Assembly (NCBI GenBank): GCA_031549345.1
Contig: JAVBPY010000003.1
Coordinates: 542,982-606,981 of the forward strand
Reading direction: 5' to 3'
Source: CASFRF01 sp031549345
GTDB taxonomy: Bacteria; Verrucomicrobiota; Lentisphaeria; Victivallales; Victivallaceae
DNA: 64,000 bases
Made by a program: the position numbers and the translations under genes. This document shows, one piece after another, positions 16,790 to 25,821 of this stretch. A model generated the notes under the pieces. It was not told the DNA's origin and made no database searches. It saw only the letters and a program-made list of their open reading frames with translations. Each line of letters begins with the position of its first letter. Position 1 is the stretch's first letter.

Positions 16790-17296
16790 TTACTTCTTTT
16801 CTTGTTTCTTTTCCTGCTTGGGTTGGGGCTGTGCGCCCGGGCGTCCGCCTTCGGGACGCTGGAATCCGGGGGCGCCGCCGGCGCGGCGCATCATCGCCGT
16901 TACAAGCATGTCGCGGTTTTCCAAACGCTTCGCGAGCATTTCTTTGGCTTTGGCGACGTCGTTTCCGCCTTTTTCCATGCGATCGATGGCACTCTTGAGG
17001 AGTTCGGTTTCGGCGTCGAAGTTCTTTTCAAAGGTCGGCTTGAACTCGGCTTCGAGTTTTTCGCGGGCAGTGTTGAACGCTTCCATGTCGGTTTTCGCTT
17101 TGGCCGCGTTCGCTTCACGTGTTGCGTTTTCTTCTTTATTGAACTTGATTCCCGCGAGCATGCCGCCTTCGCCGCGGCCGCCGCCTTCGCGACGTTCACC
17201 GCGCGGTCTTTCCGCTTTCGCCGGCGCTTCGTCGGCGGCTGCGGCACAGATTCCGAATCCGAGCGCCAGTGCCATCAACAGTGAAAGTTTTTTCAT
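16790..17296 (-). CDS. Small secreted, highly charged helical protein
   Basis: This 168-residue protein starts with a clear signal peptide (MKKLSLLMALALGFGICAAA). The mature part has an Arg/Gly/Glu-rich stretch, then long amphipathic helix-like segments rich in Glu, Lys and Ala, with a Gln/Lys-rich end (PQPKQEKKQEKK). The composition recalls Spy/CpxP-like periplasmic proteins, but no LTxxQ motif is visible, so that link is weak. The ATG at 17296 was chosen because GGGGAG sits 7 bp upstream and the signal peptide starts there; the upstream in-frame extension is unlike coding sequence. It is a single gene, divergent from the GH35 gene. Function unknown. Confidence 0.75.
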   Translation of the reverse strand: MKKLSLLMALALGFGICAAAADEAPAKAERPRGERREGGGRGEGGMLAGIKFNKEENATREANAAKAKTDMEAFNTAREKLEAEFKPTFEKNFDAETELLKSAIDRMEKGGNDVAKAKEMLAKRLENRDMLVTAMMRRAGGAPGFQRPEGGRPGAQPQPKQEKKQEKK

Positions 17297-17362
17297 TTTC
17301 GTTCTCCCCTTGCTTTTTTTGCTTAGCGGGCGACCATCGTCCGTTTGCCCCATGAAACGCCG

Positions 17363-17382
17363 CACAATTCACAATTATTGTG
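17363..17382. promoter_or_regulatory. Possible operator with repeated CACAATT/AATTGTG half-sites
   Basis: CACAATT-CACAATTATTGTG lies between the divergent small-protein and GH35 genes. It contains one direct repeat and a near-palindrome. The binding protein is unknown. Confidence 0.35.
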
Positions 17383-17394
17383 TCAAAATACAAC

Positions 17395-17422
17395 TTGAAT
17401 AAAAAAATTTTATCGCTACCTT
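17395..17422 (+). promoter_or_regulatory. Predicted promoter for the GH35 gene
   Basis: TTGAAT (17395-17400) and TACCTT (17417-17422), 16-bp spacing, 25 bp before the GTG start. Confidence 0.4.
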
Positions 17423-17446
17423 AGTAAGAAACGCAGGAGGTTTCCC

Positions 17447-20323
17447 GTGAGCGTCCGATTTGTAAATAAGATGGTGGAAGTTGGCGGAGTTGCTAAATTT
17501 CGTTTCGGCGGCGAGGTTCAGCATTACCGGATGCCGGCCGAAGTGTGGCAGGATCGCCTGGAGAAGGTTGCGGCATTGGGACTGGACACTGTCGGGTGCT
17601 ATTTCGGGTGGAATTTTCATTCCCCGGCTCCCGGCGTGTACGAGTTTGGCAAGCCCGATTACGACATCGGGCGTTTTTGTCGCGTCCTTAAGGCGGCGGG
17701 ATTGTTTCTGGAAGCCCGTCCGGGGCCGTTTTTATGCAACGAGTTGGACCTAGGGGGATTCCCCTTCTGGCTCCTGGGGGTTGATGAAAATTGGCGAACC
17801 GGCAACGATCGACATCTCCGGCATTGTGGCGAGTGGTTCCGGGCGGTCAACAAAGTTCTCGCTCCCGAGCAGTACCCGGCGGGCCCGATTACCATGTACC
17901 AGGTGGAGAACGAACATTTCCAGGGCGATAAAAAACTCTATGAATTTCTCCGCGACGAGGCCCGGCGCAATGGGATTACCGTTCCTTTTATCTCCAACGG
18001 CGGCGGTTCCGTCTACCGCTGCGGCGCGACGGGAATTACCGATTGCATGGATATGTACACGGGTATTTACGAGTACTTCCGCTGGCGGAGCTGGTTCGAC
18101 ATCCTCTACCGGATGCTCCCGCCGGACGATCCGATGATGGTTTTGGAATACCGCGCGGGGAACCACCCGCCGTGGGGACAACCGTTGTACGACGAGATCG
18201 GCTACCCCACCGAATGGATGCTCACCCAGACGCGCATGATGATCGGCATGGGGGCGAATTTCGTGAACCCGTTCGTGATCTGCGGCGGTATTTCCCCGGT
18301 GGGTTTGAATGCCGACCACACGTGCACCAATTATGGGGAGGACACGGCGGTCAACCATTGGGGTGGATTGAATCCGCGTTTTTACGGCTACCGCCTGCTT
18401 GTCCTCTCCGGAAATTCCGTGGCGGAAGAGCTGGGGGAAGCCCGCCCGGTTCCGGTCGGCTTCGGGAGCGACAACGCGCACGTCGAATGTTTTGTCCGGA
18501 AGGGGGCGCGCGGGACATTTCTGTTCCCCGTCAATTTATCGAGCGACGTGGAGACGGCGACCCTTTGCGTTGGGGATGGGCGGCATTTCGGTCCCGTGCG
18601 GCTTCGCGGACGGACGTCGCAATTTTTGTTCGCGGACATCGAGCTTGCGTCGGGGACGATGCTGCATTTCTGTTCGTTCGAGGTTCTGAAACTTACACGG
18701 AATGAAGAGGGCGCCCGCATGGTCGTCCATGCGCCGGAGGGGTGGAGCGGTTTTGCAGAAATCGGCGGCGAGCGCCTGAACTTTACCGCAAAGGCGAGCC
18801 CGCAGCGCTTTTGCCGCACAATCAACGGAACACGGATCGATTTGTATGTGGTGGATACGCCGACGGCGGAGCGGACGTGGTTCGCGCCGGACGGCACGCC
18901 TATGTTCTCCAACTGCGATCTCCTGCGCCCGGACGGCGTTCGCGCGGAGCTCCCGGCGCATTTGCCGCTGCGCCTTACAATCCCCGCCGAAAAGAGCGTT
19001 TGCGTGGATGGGAAGTCGATGGAGTTTTCTCCTGCCGGTGAAGGACTTGTTTCAGGGAAAATGGATTTCGCCGACTACCCGGGGATGCGGATTGATTTCG
19101 GGACTTCCGCAATCCGCGTGGGGGGCGACGCGTGGACGGTGGCGGACATTTCCGCGTGGACCCCGGTTTCGCCCTGGGCGCATGACGCGATCCAAGAGCC
19201 GGGGGAATACGCTTTCCGCGCCGACTTTCATCTCTCCGGCGACCTCCCGGAAACGCTCACCTTTCCCGCGGTTACCAGTTCGGAAACGGTATTTTTCCTG
19301 AACGGCGTCCGTTTGGGGGTTTTCCCTGCGAAGCGCGGCCCCGGCTTCCCGGGTTTGCCCGGGTTTGAGAGCGTGTTCGACGTGCGCGGCATCCTGCGAA
19401 AGGGGAAGAACGAGCTGGCCCTCTCCTGCAACGTCTACGGACGGCATAACCACGGTCGCCCGGTGTACGCGGGGATGCGGGTTCCCCCCGCGCTGGGCGA
19501 ACGGCGCGAACAGGCGATTACGGAGTGGGAGGAAACGTGGGGCGACACAACGGTGTACGATTTCGATATCCTCGTCCAAGGTATTCCCGTTCCCGCCGGT
19601 GCGACAACGAAACGTCAGTTGGATTTTACGCGCCCCGCGTTTTGGCCGGAGCCGAATTTGGATTGCGACTGGATGCGCGCGCGGCATTACTCCGCCACCG
19701 TCGAGCTTGACGCGGCGCTTCGCGGCAAGGTTTTGTATCTTAACTGCGGACGCTGCAACTGGACAGGGGTGTACGTCAATGGCGAATACGTCGGCGTCTG
19801 CGGCGCGGACAACGGTGCGTGGATCGATGTGAGTTGTTTCAACGAATGTGAAACGCTGGATATTCATCTGGTGGTTCTATGGTATTGGGAGGCGTATCCG
19901 TGGCGTTTGACCGAAGCGCCGCGCCTTGTTGCGTTCGACCGCTCGCTGGGGGAGGGATGGAAATCCGCGCGCGTCGCGGAGGTACAGGATTGGCGCGACG
20001 GCCTCCCCGGCTCCGCCCGGCAGGTGATTTACACGCGGAAAGTGCGTGTAACACTCCCGGACGCGGCGCGTTTCGACGCCCCGTTCTGCGTGGAAATGGA
20101 TGAAAGCTGGAAGCGCCATGCGACGATTCTTTGGAACAATCGCCCCGTCGCGATGTATGCGGATGTGGGGCCGGACCGGAATTTCTATTTGCCGCGCGAA
20201 TGGGTCCTCCCGGAAAATGATCTGGAGATCCACCTCGACGGTTACGCCGGAGCCGCTCTCCCCGGCAACGTGGAGTTCGGCTGCTTCGCCATGACCCGCC
20301 GTCTGAAATTGCTGGTAAAGTAA
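17447..20323 (+). CDS. GH35-family beta-galactosidase
   Basis: This 958-residue protein lacks a signal peptide and is longer than typical single-domain GH35. The barrel holds FRFGGEVQHYRMP, YFGWNFHSPAPGVYEF and RPGPFLCNELDLGGFPFWLL, all standard GH35 landmarks. The acid/base is likely Glu156 (QVENEHFQ) and the nucleophile Glu234 (VLEYRAGN). Beyond about residue 400 are beta-sandwich regions, two with galactose-binding-like sequences (SETVFFLNGVRLG; CNWTGVYVNGEYVG). It should release terminal beta-galactose (or a related residue) from oligosaccharides in the cytoplasm. The GTG start at 17447 follows AGGAGG at 6 bp. An 18-bp gap separates it from the methyltransferase gene, suggesting co-transcription. 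Confidence 0.85.
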   Translation: MSVRFVNKMVEVGGVAKFRFGGEVQHYRMPAEVWQDRLEKVAALGLDTVGCYFGWNFHSPAPGVYEFGKPDYDIGRFCRVLKAAGLFLEARPGPFLCNELDLGGFPFWLLGVDENWRTGNDRHLRHCGEWFRAVNKVLAPEQYPAGPITMYQVENEHFQGDKKLYEFLRDEARRNGITVPFISNGGGSVYRCGATGITDCMDMYTGIYEYFRWRSWFDILYRMLPPDDPMMVLEYRAGNHPPWGQPLYDEIGYPTEWMLTQTRMMIGMGANFVNPFVICGGISPVGLNADHTCTNYGEDTAVNHWGGLNPRFYGYRLLVLSGNSVAEELGEARPVPVGFGSDNAHVECFVRKGARGTFLFPVNLSSDVETATLCVGDGRHFGPVRLRGRTSQFLFADIELASGTMLHFCSFEVLKLTRNEEGARMVVHAPEGWSGFAEIGGERLNFTAKASPQRFCRTINGTRIDLYVVDTPTAERTWFAPDGTPMFSNCDLLRPDGVRAELPAHLPLRLTIPAEKSVCVDGKSMEFSPAGEGLVSGKMDFADYPGMRIDFGTSAIRVGGDAWTVADISAWTPVSPWAHDAIQEPGEYAFRADFHLSGDLPETLTFPAVTSSETVFFLNGVRLGVFPAKRGPGFPGLPGFESVFDVRGILRKGKNELALSCNVYGRHNHGRPVYAGMRVPPALGERREQAITEWEETWGDTTVYDFDILVQGIPVPAGATTKRQLDFTRPAFWPEPNLDCDWMRARHYSATVELDAALRGKVLYLNCGRCNWTGVYVNGEYVGVCGADNGAWIDVSCFNECETLDIHLVVLWYWEAYPWRLTEAPRLVAFDRSLGEGWKSARVAEVQDWRDGLPGSARQVIYTRKVRVTLPDAARFDAPFCVEMDESWKRHATILWNNRPVAMYADVGPDRNFYLPREWVLPENDLEIHLDGYAGAALPGNVEFGCFAMTRRLKLLVK

Positions 20324-20341
20324 GTAAAAGGAGTTTTCGCA

Positions 20342-21088
20342 GTGGATATTCCGCGTATCTTCAACATCACCGAGAGCGCCCACCGCATCCATAACCCGTT
20401 CACGCCGGAAAAACTCGCTACCCTTGGCGCTGCGTTGCGCCTGAAGCCGGGGACCCGCGTCCTCGACCTCGGCAGCGGTTCCGGCGAGATGCTGTGTACC
20501 TGGGCGCGCGATTACAAGATCACCGGTGTCGGCGTTGACATGAGTCGGTTGTTTTCCGCGCAAGCAAAATGCCGCGCTCAAGAACTCGAAGTCGCCGATC
20601 GCGTCCAATTCGTTCACGGCGACGCCGCCGGTTACGTCGCTGACGAAAAGGTTGGCGTGGCGGCTTGTATCGGCGCCACGTGGATCGGGGGCGGCGTCGC
20701 AGGCTCCGTTGAACTTCTGGCGAAGAGCCTTAGCCCTGGGGGAATCATTCTTATTGGCGAACCTTATTGGTTGAAATTGCCGCCTGCGGAGGACGTAGCC
20801 CAGGGATGCGGGGCCGGTGCTATTTCTGACTTTCTCACGCTCCCGGAACTTCTCGCGTTTTTCGGCGGTCTTGGCTGCGACGTTGTGGAGATGGTTCTGG
20901 CCGATCAGGACAGCTGGGACCGGTACGAGGCGGCCAAGTGGCTTTCCATGCGCCTGTGGCTGGAAGCGAATCCTGCCGATGATTTCGCGATAGAGGTCCG
21001 TGCCCAACTGATTTCGGAGCCCAAACGCTACGCCGCGTACACGCGCGAATACCTCGGATGGGGCGTGTTTGCTCTGATGCCGCGCTAA
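20342..21088 (+). CDS. SAM-dependent class I methyltransferase
   Basis: This 248-residue protein has the Rossmann-type SAM-binding motif I VLDLGSGSGEMLCTW and motif II GVGVDMS, followed by VQFVHGDAAGY. It resembles small-molecule methyltransferases of the UbiE/Methyltransf_11 group; the substrate cannot be inferred. The GTG at 20342 follows AAAGGAG. It lies 18 bp after the GH35 gene and ends in a 4-bp tail overlap with the convergent lipoprotein gene. No partner gene points to a pathway. Confidence 0.78.
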   Translation: MDIPRIFNITESAHRIHNPFTPEKLATLGAALRLKPGTRVLDLGSGSGEMLCTWARDYKITGVGVDMSRLFSAQAKCRAQELEVADRVQFVHGDAAGYVADEKVGVAACIGATWIGGGVAGSVELLAKSLSPGGIILIGEPYWLKLPPAEDVAQGCGAGAISDFLTLPELLAFFGGLGCDVVEMVLADQDSWDRYEAAKWLSMRLWLEANPADDFAIEVRAQLISEPKRYAAYTREYLGWGVFALMPR

Positions 21089-21882
21089 CGCGCGTCGATC
21101 GGTTGGCGGACGGCGGCGAAGCGGAGAATCGCAAGATAGACCGGCGAGGGCGCTCCCTCCGCCGCGCGCCGTCGGGCAAAGTGGCGCTGGAACGCCTCGT
21201 CCGTTGCCAGGCGGGGATTGGCGTTCAGGAGGAAATGCGCGCATTCGTCGGTACGCGTGGGGGCGCGGAGGAGGGCGTCGCAGATTTGCTCGTACTCCGC
21301 GTAGGCATTTTGCCCGACGGCGGGGACATGGAACGCTTCGCGGACGGTCGCTTCGTTCGCCCAGGGAACGCCGCGCTCGATCATGAGGGCTGCGACGACG
21401 AGCGCGGTGTGTTCGTAGCGGAATGTCTTCGCTGCGAGGGCTGCGATGCGCGGCCAATCTTTTTCCTGTGCCAAGAGCCCCGCGAGGCGGCTGTCGATGC
21501 GCGGCGGCATTTCCTCCGCCAACAGCGACTGTCGCCAGTCCTGCCACAACTCGATCGCCTCGAGCATCGGTACGAGCGTCTCCGGATTTCCGTTTCGGGC
21601 GAAACGCAGGAAAAGTATGGTTTCTTTGCGCCAGCGCTCCTGATCTTGGGGCTTTTTCCAATCCAGAATTTCCTGGCGCGGCGCGGAAAGCTCTTCCGCC
21701 GCACGGAGCGTCTCTTCGACTGTCCACCGCGCGGCGGGCTCGTTTTCCACGGTTTCCACTGTAAGCATCACCGTGCGGAGAACCGACTTTTCGTACTCCG
21801 AAGGCTCCACCTGGAGCGATGCCTCCTCCAATGCGGCACAGCCGCAAAGCAAAGGGAGGAGGGCGCAAAGAATCCGTTTCAT
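21085..21882 (-). CDS. Hypothetical lipoprotein
   Basis: The 265-residue product has a lipoprotein signal peptide with lipobox LLCGC (cysteine about residue 15), so it is expected to be anchored in the periplasmic face of a membrane. The mature part is predicted largely helical, rich in Glu, Ala and Arg, with helical-repeat-like spacing. I recognise no family. It starts 7 bp downstream of the uxaA stop on the same strand and is probably the last gene of the uxaBA transcript, but a functional link to uronate use is not demonstrated. Confidence 0.7.
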   Translation of the reverse strand: MKRILCALLPLLCGCAALEEASLQVEPSEYEKSVLRTVMLTVETVENEPAARWTVEETLRAAEELSAPRQEILDWKKPQDQERWRKETILFLRFARNGNPETLVPMLEAIELWQDWRQSLLAEEMPPRIDSRLAGLLAQEKDWPRIAALAAKTFRYEHTALVVAALMIERGVPWANEATVREAFHVPAVGQNAYAEYEQICDALLRAPTRTDECAHFLLNANPRLATDEAFQRHFARRRAAEGAPSPVYLAILRFAAVRQPIDAR

Positions 21883-21889
21883 GGGCGTC

Positions 21890-23383
21890 TTACAGTGTTA
21901 CACCGTCTTTGAAGATGGCGATTTCCTGGTAATGGTGGCGCTCGTTTTGTGTCTCCTCTCCCGAGGCGACGCGTACGATGTAGTCGAAGAATTCGCGGTC
22001 CAATGCTTCTGTGCCCTCTCCGGCAAGCAGACGGCCCGCGTCGAAGTCGATCCAGTTCGGTTTATTGGCCGCAAGGGCGCTGTTGCTGGAAATCTTGACC
22101 GTCGGCGTCGGCCCGCCGTACGGCGTTCCGCGCCCGGTGCTGAAGAGGACAAGATGGGTCTGCGCCGCCGCCAGCACCGTGGTTGCCACAAGGTCGTTGC
22201 CCGGACCGGTCAAGAGGTTCAGGCCGTGTTCGCGCAAGGGTTCCCCGTAGCCGAGGACGGCCGCCACGGGGGCGGAGCCGCTCTTCTGGGTACAGCCGAG
22301 CGACTTTTCCTCCAGCGTCGTGATGCCGCCGGCTTTGTTGCCGGGGGAGGGGTTTTCGTAAATCACCTGGTTGTAGCGCTCGAAATACGCCTTGAAATCG
22401 TTGATCATCCGGACGCCCGCATCGAATACTTCGCGGGAACATGCGCGGTTAAGAAGAAGCGTTTCCGCGCCGAACATCTCCGGCACTTCGGAAAGGACTG
22501 TGCTCCCTCCCGCCGCCAGGAGACGGTCGGAAAATCGCCCGATCAACGGATTCGCCGTGATACCGGAGAATCCGTCCGAGCCGCCGCACTTCATCCCGAC
22601 GCGCAGCGCAGAAATGGGAACCGGCCCGCGGCGGTCGTGCCGCGCGACATCCAGGAGCTCGCGTAAAAGGGCTTGCCCGCGTTCCATTTCGTCCCCCGCG
22701 TCCTGGGCTTTCAGGAAACGGATGCGCGCCATATCCACATCGGCGACGCGCGCGCGGAAACTCTCCAGCGTATTGTTTTCGCATCCAAGGCCGATGACCA
22801 GCACGCCACCGGCGTTCGGATGACGCGCCAGCGCCGCCAGAAGCTCCGCCGTCGTTTCATGGTCGCCGCCGAGCTGCGAGCACCCATAAGGATGAATCCA
22901 TGCCTGCGCCCGCGAAACGCCGCCCGTGGGGAGCGTTCGGTTCAATTCCCCGGCCAGGTTCCGTGCAAGCTGGTTCACGCAGCCGACGGTGGGGATGATC
23001 CAAAGTTCGTTGCGGATTCCCGCTCTTCCGTCGGAACGGCGAAACCCCTGAAAACATGGAACTTTTGCGGAGGGGGCGAGGGGGACAAAGTCCGGCTCGT
23101 ACCGGTAGTCGATCCGCCCCTCCAGGCGGGTCTTCAGGTTGTGGGTATGGACCCATTCCCCCGGGTCGATTGCGCTTGTCGCATTGCCGATGGGCATGCC
23201 GTATTTGATGACCGCTTCGCCCGCTTCGCGTGAAACAAGCGCGAATTTATGCCCCGGCGCGATATCGTTTTTCAGCGTTATCGCACGGCCGTCGACATCG
23301 AGAGTCCGCCCCGCCTTCAAGGGCGCGATGGCGACGGCGACCTGATCCAACGGGTGAATCCGGAGGAATTCGACGGGTTTCAT
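21890..23383 (-). CDS. uxaA: Altronate dehydratase
   Basis: The 497-residue length matches full UxaA, with an N-terminal SAF domain (residues 1-80, FLRIHPLDQVAVAIAPL) followed by the GD/AH catalytic domain. Typical stretches are GFRRSDGRAGIRNELWIIPT, GCSQLGGDHETTAELLA and GLGCENN. It converts D-altronate to 2-keto-3-deoxygluconate and water and needs Fe2+. The ATG overlaps the uxaB stop (ATGA), so the galacturonate branch is encoded as a coupled pair. No uronate isomerase, KDG kinase or KDPG aldolase gene lies in the window, so the rest of the pathway must be elsewhere. Confidence 0.92.
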   Translation of the reverse strand: MKPVEFLRIHPLDQVAVAIAPLKAGRTLDVDGRAITLKNDIAPGHKFALVSREAGEAVIKYGMPIGNATSAIDPGEWVHTHNLKTRLEGRIDYRYEPDFVPLAPSAKVPCFQGFRRSDGRAGIRNELWIIPTVGCVNQLARNLAGELNRTLPTGGVSRAQAWIHPYGCSQLGGDHETTAELLAALARHPNAGGVLVIGLGCENNTLESFRARVADVDMARIRFLKAQDAGDEMERGQALLRELLDVARHDRRGPVPISALRVGMKCGGSDGFSGITANPLIGRFSDRLLAAGGSTVLSEVPEMFGAETLLLNRACSREVFDAGVRMINDFKAYFERYNQVIYENPSPGNKAGGITTLEEKSLGCTQKSGSAPVAAVLGYGEPLREHGLNLLTGPGNDLVATTVLAAAQTHLVLFSTGRGTPYGGPTPTVKISSNSALAANKPNWIDFDAGRLLAGEGTEALDREFFDYIVRVASGEETQNERHHYQEIAIFKDGVTL

Positions 23384-24876
23384 TCTTCCACCAGTTTCCG
23401 CACCGCTTCCTGCATTCCATCGCGGTCGATTTCCTTCAGAGCCTGTACGATGGCGGCCGTCAATCCCGGCACGGCGTTGAGGTCTTGTTCCCAGAAGTCG
23501 GTGCGACCGAGCATGGCGGCGGCGAACTTCGCGTAGTTTTTGTCTTTTTCCAGTTGCTTCCAGCCTGTGGCGATGGCGCGTACTTTGTCCGCGTCGTCCG
23601 AAACAGGGTATTCACCGGAGGCGCGTCGTCCGAACCACTTGCCGTCGCGTTCTTCGGCGCGGTAGAACGCCAGAAGCGCGGCGAGTGAAAACGCCAGATG
23701 CTTCGGCAGCGTTCCTTTGCGCGCCACATAATCGAGCAGCGAGGGCATCACCCGGACCTTCCACTTGGAGATCGAGTTCAAGGAAATGGAGATGAGCTGG
23801 TGGTTGGCGAAGGGGTTCAGGAAGCGGTCGATGATGGATTCGGCGAATTCGCGCTTGTCCGCATCGGGGAGATCGATCGTCGGGAAAACTTCGTTCAGAA
23901 GAACGTTGCGCAGATAACGTCCGAAAAGCGCATCGGAGGTCATTCGGTCGACCAAATCGAATCCCGCGAGGTAGGCCGCCAGAACGCTGGAGGTATGCCC
24001 GCCGTTCAGGAAGCGGACCTTCCGTTCGCGGTACGGTTTCTGGCAATCCGTCCAGACTACGTTGAGCCCCGCCTGGATGAAGGGGAGTTCCAGCGCGAGG
24101 CTGAGAGGGCCCTCGATGACGAAAAGGTGGAAGATTTCGCCGCAGTCGATCAGCTTGTCCTCGTAATCGAAACGTTCGCAGAGCGATTCCGCCTCGGCCC
24201 GCGGATATCCCGCGACGATGCGGTCCACCAGCGTGTTGACGAAAATACAGTCCGCCTGAATCCAGGCGGAAAACGCCGCCGGGAATTCCCAGTCCTTTGC
24301 ATAATGGAGGATGCATTCGCGCAACGTGGCGCCGTTCCGGTCGATGAGTTCGCAGGGGATGACGGCCAGGCCTTTACCGCCTTTTTGAAAACGGTGGAAC
24401 ATGAGTGCCGCAAGCTTGGCGGGGAAGGTTTTCTGGCTCTCACCGGGGGTATACGGTTCGGGCTGGTATTCGATCCCCGATTCGGTGGTGTTGGAGAAAA
24501 TAAAGCGGAGGTCGCGTCCCTCGAATGCGCGGAGAATTTCCGTCCAGTCGCGGGCGGGATTCAAACAGTCGCGGACGCAGGTTACCACGCGCGGAATTTC
24601 CCGCGCTTTCCCGTTGACCATTCCGCGAAGGAGGAGGGTGTACAGCCCTTCTTGCGCGTTCAGCATGTTCCCCATCCCCTCGGGGAGGGGCTGGATGATG
24701 CGGACGGAACCGTTGAACAAGCCTTGTTCGTTCATTTCATCGATCATCCAATCGATGAACGCCCGCATGAAGTTTCCTTCGCCGAATTGCAGGACTTTGA
24801 CCGGGTATTCGGCCGCCGGGCCACAGCGGAGGGTCTTTTCGAGCTCCGGCAAAATGGATCTGGAGAGTTTGCGCAT
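23380..24876 (-). CDS. uxaB: Tagaturonate reductase (altronate oxidoreductase)
   Basis: The 498-residue protein belongs to the polyol-specific long-chain dehydrogenase family. It shows VLQFGEGNFMRAFIDWMID at the nucleotide-binding N terminus, FIFSNTTESGI and VRFLNGGHTSSV with the catalytic Lys/Asn/His region further on. It reduces D-tagaturonate to D-altronate with NADH, feeding UxaA. The ATG at 24876 matches the family N terminus; an upstream in-frame start would add a basic 20-residue stretch with no family support. The ribosome site is weak (AAAGG at about 10 bp). It shows a tight UxaB-UxaA order and no regulatory gene nearby. Confidence 0.9.
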   Translation of the reverse strand: MRKLSRSILPELEKTLRCGPAAEYPVKVLQFGEGNFMRAFIDWMIDEMNEQGLFNGSVRIIQPLPEGMGNMLNAQEGLYTLLLRGMVNGKAREIPRVVTCVRDCLNPARDWTEILRAFEGRDLRFIFSNTTESGIEYQPEPYTPGESQKTFPAKLAALMFHRFQKGGKGLAVIPCELIDRNGATLRECILHYAKDWEFPAAFSAWIQADCIFVNTLVDRIVAGYPRAEAESLCERFDYEDKLIDCGEIFHLFVIEGPLSLALELPFIQAGLNVVWTDCQKPYRERKVRFLNGGHTSSVLAAYLAGFDLVDRMTSDALFGRYLRNVLLNEVFPTIDLPDADKREFAESIIDRFLNPFANHQLISISLNSISKWKVRVMPSLLDYVARKGTLPKHLAFSLAALLAFYRAEERDGKWFGRRASGEYPVSDDADKVRAIATGWKQLEKDKNYAKFAAAMLGRTDFWEQDLNAVPGLTAAIVQALKEIDRDGMQEAVRKLVEE

Positions 24877-24907
24877 AATATGGATGCCTTTCTGTTGTCG
24901 TCTTATA

Positions 24908-24936
24908 AAGGTAACCTGCTTTTTTCGTTTTGTCAA
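24908..24936 (-). promoter_or_regulatory. Predicted promoter for uxaBA
   Basis: TTGACA (24931-24936) and TACCTT (24908-24913) with 17-bp spacing on the minus strand. Confidence 0.5.
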
Positions 24937-25017
24937 ACGGGAGTTTTTTTGAAAATAAAAGTTGCAATAAAATGTTTGTGGATTACTTTATGTACAAGGA
25001 ATATGAGGAAATTTAAA

Positions 25018-25821
25018 ATGTCGGATTGTGAAATCTTTTTCGTGGGGGCGGGCCGCATGGCGCAGGCCATCGCCGCCGGATTGGTACGCGGCGGTGTTTC
25101 CCCCGCGCGCATCGTTGCCGCGGATGTGGATAAGGCGGCGGCGGCAGCTTTTGAGGAAGTTTCCGGCGCGCGCGCGTTCCTGCGCGATTGGGAAACCGAA
25201 TGGGAACATGCCTCCACGGTCGTTCTGGCCGTCAAGCCCCAGTATTTCTCCGAGGCGGTGAAGGGAAAATCGTTCGCCGGGAAACGGGTTGTTTCCATCA
25301 TGGCGGGCATAACGTTGCGGCAATTGCGCGGAGCGACGGGCCACGACCGCATTGTCCGCGCCATGCCCAATGTGGCGGCCTTGGTCGGCGAAGGGTGCGC
25401 CGCCTACGCCGCCCTTACGGATGATATCGACGATGTTGCCGCGGCCGAACGGATTCTCGGTGCGGTCGGCAGTGTTTACCGTGTGGAGGAAAAACATCTG
25501 GACGCGGTAACCGCCCTTTCGGGGAGCGGCCCTGCGTACGTATTTGATTTTATCATGGCATTGGCCGATGGCGGCGTGGCGGAGGGGTTGCCGCGCGAAC
25601 TCGCGCAGAAGATGGCCATCGACACAGTGCGCGGCGCGGCGGCGCTGGCCGGGCGTCCCGGGGCGCATCCGGCGCTCCTGCGCGAACAAGTCGCCAGCCC
25701 TGGGGGGACGACGATCCGCGGACTTGCCGCGTTGGAATGCGGCGCGTTCCGGCACACGGTCATGGAGGCGGTGCGGCAGGCGGCCCTCCGCGCACGGGAA
25801 CTTGCCGGGGAAGGGAAATAA
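25018..25821 (+). CDS. proC: Pyrroline-5-carboxylate reductase
   Basis: The 267-residue protein makes proline by NAD(P)H reduction of 1-pyrroline-5-carboxylate. It has the N-terminal dinucleotide fold IFFVGAGRMAQAIAAGL, the AVKPQ element, RAMPNVAALVGEG and the C-terminal signature ALSGSGPAYVFDFIMALADGGV with SPGGTT. Size and motif order are normal. The ATG at 25018 is preceded by GAGGAA. It leads a three-gene operon: the glycosyltransferase ATG begins on the next base after its stop. Confidence 0.93.
   Translation: MSDCEIFFVGAGRMAQAIAAGLVRGGVSPARIVAADVDKAAAAAFEEVSGARAFLRDWETEWEHASTVVLAVKPQYFSEAVKGKSFAGKRVVSIMAGITLRQLRGATGHDRIVRAMPNVAALVGEGCAAYAALTDDIDDVAAAERILGAVGSVYRVEEKHLDAVTALSGSGPAYVFDFIMALADGGVAEGLPRELAQKMAIDTVRGAAALAGRPGAHPALLREQVASPGGTTIRGLAALECGAFRHTVMEAVRQAALRARELAGEGK

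Noticed and set aside
23698..25017. N-terminal extension of proC by more than 400 codons
   Set aside because: The frame runs antisense through uxaB; ProC families start at the ATG at 25018 with a ribosome site.
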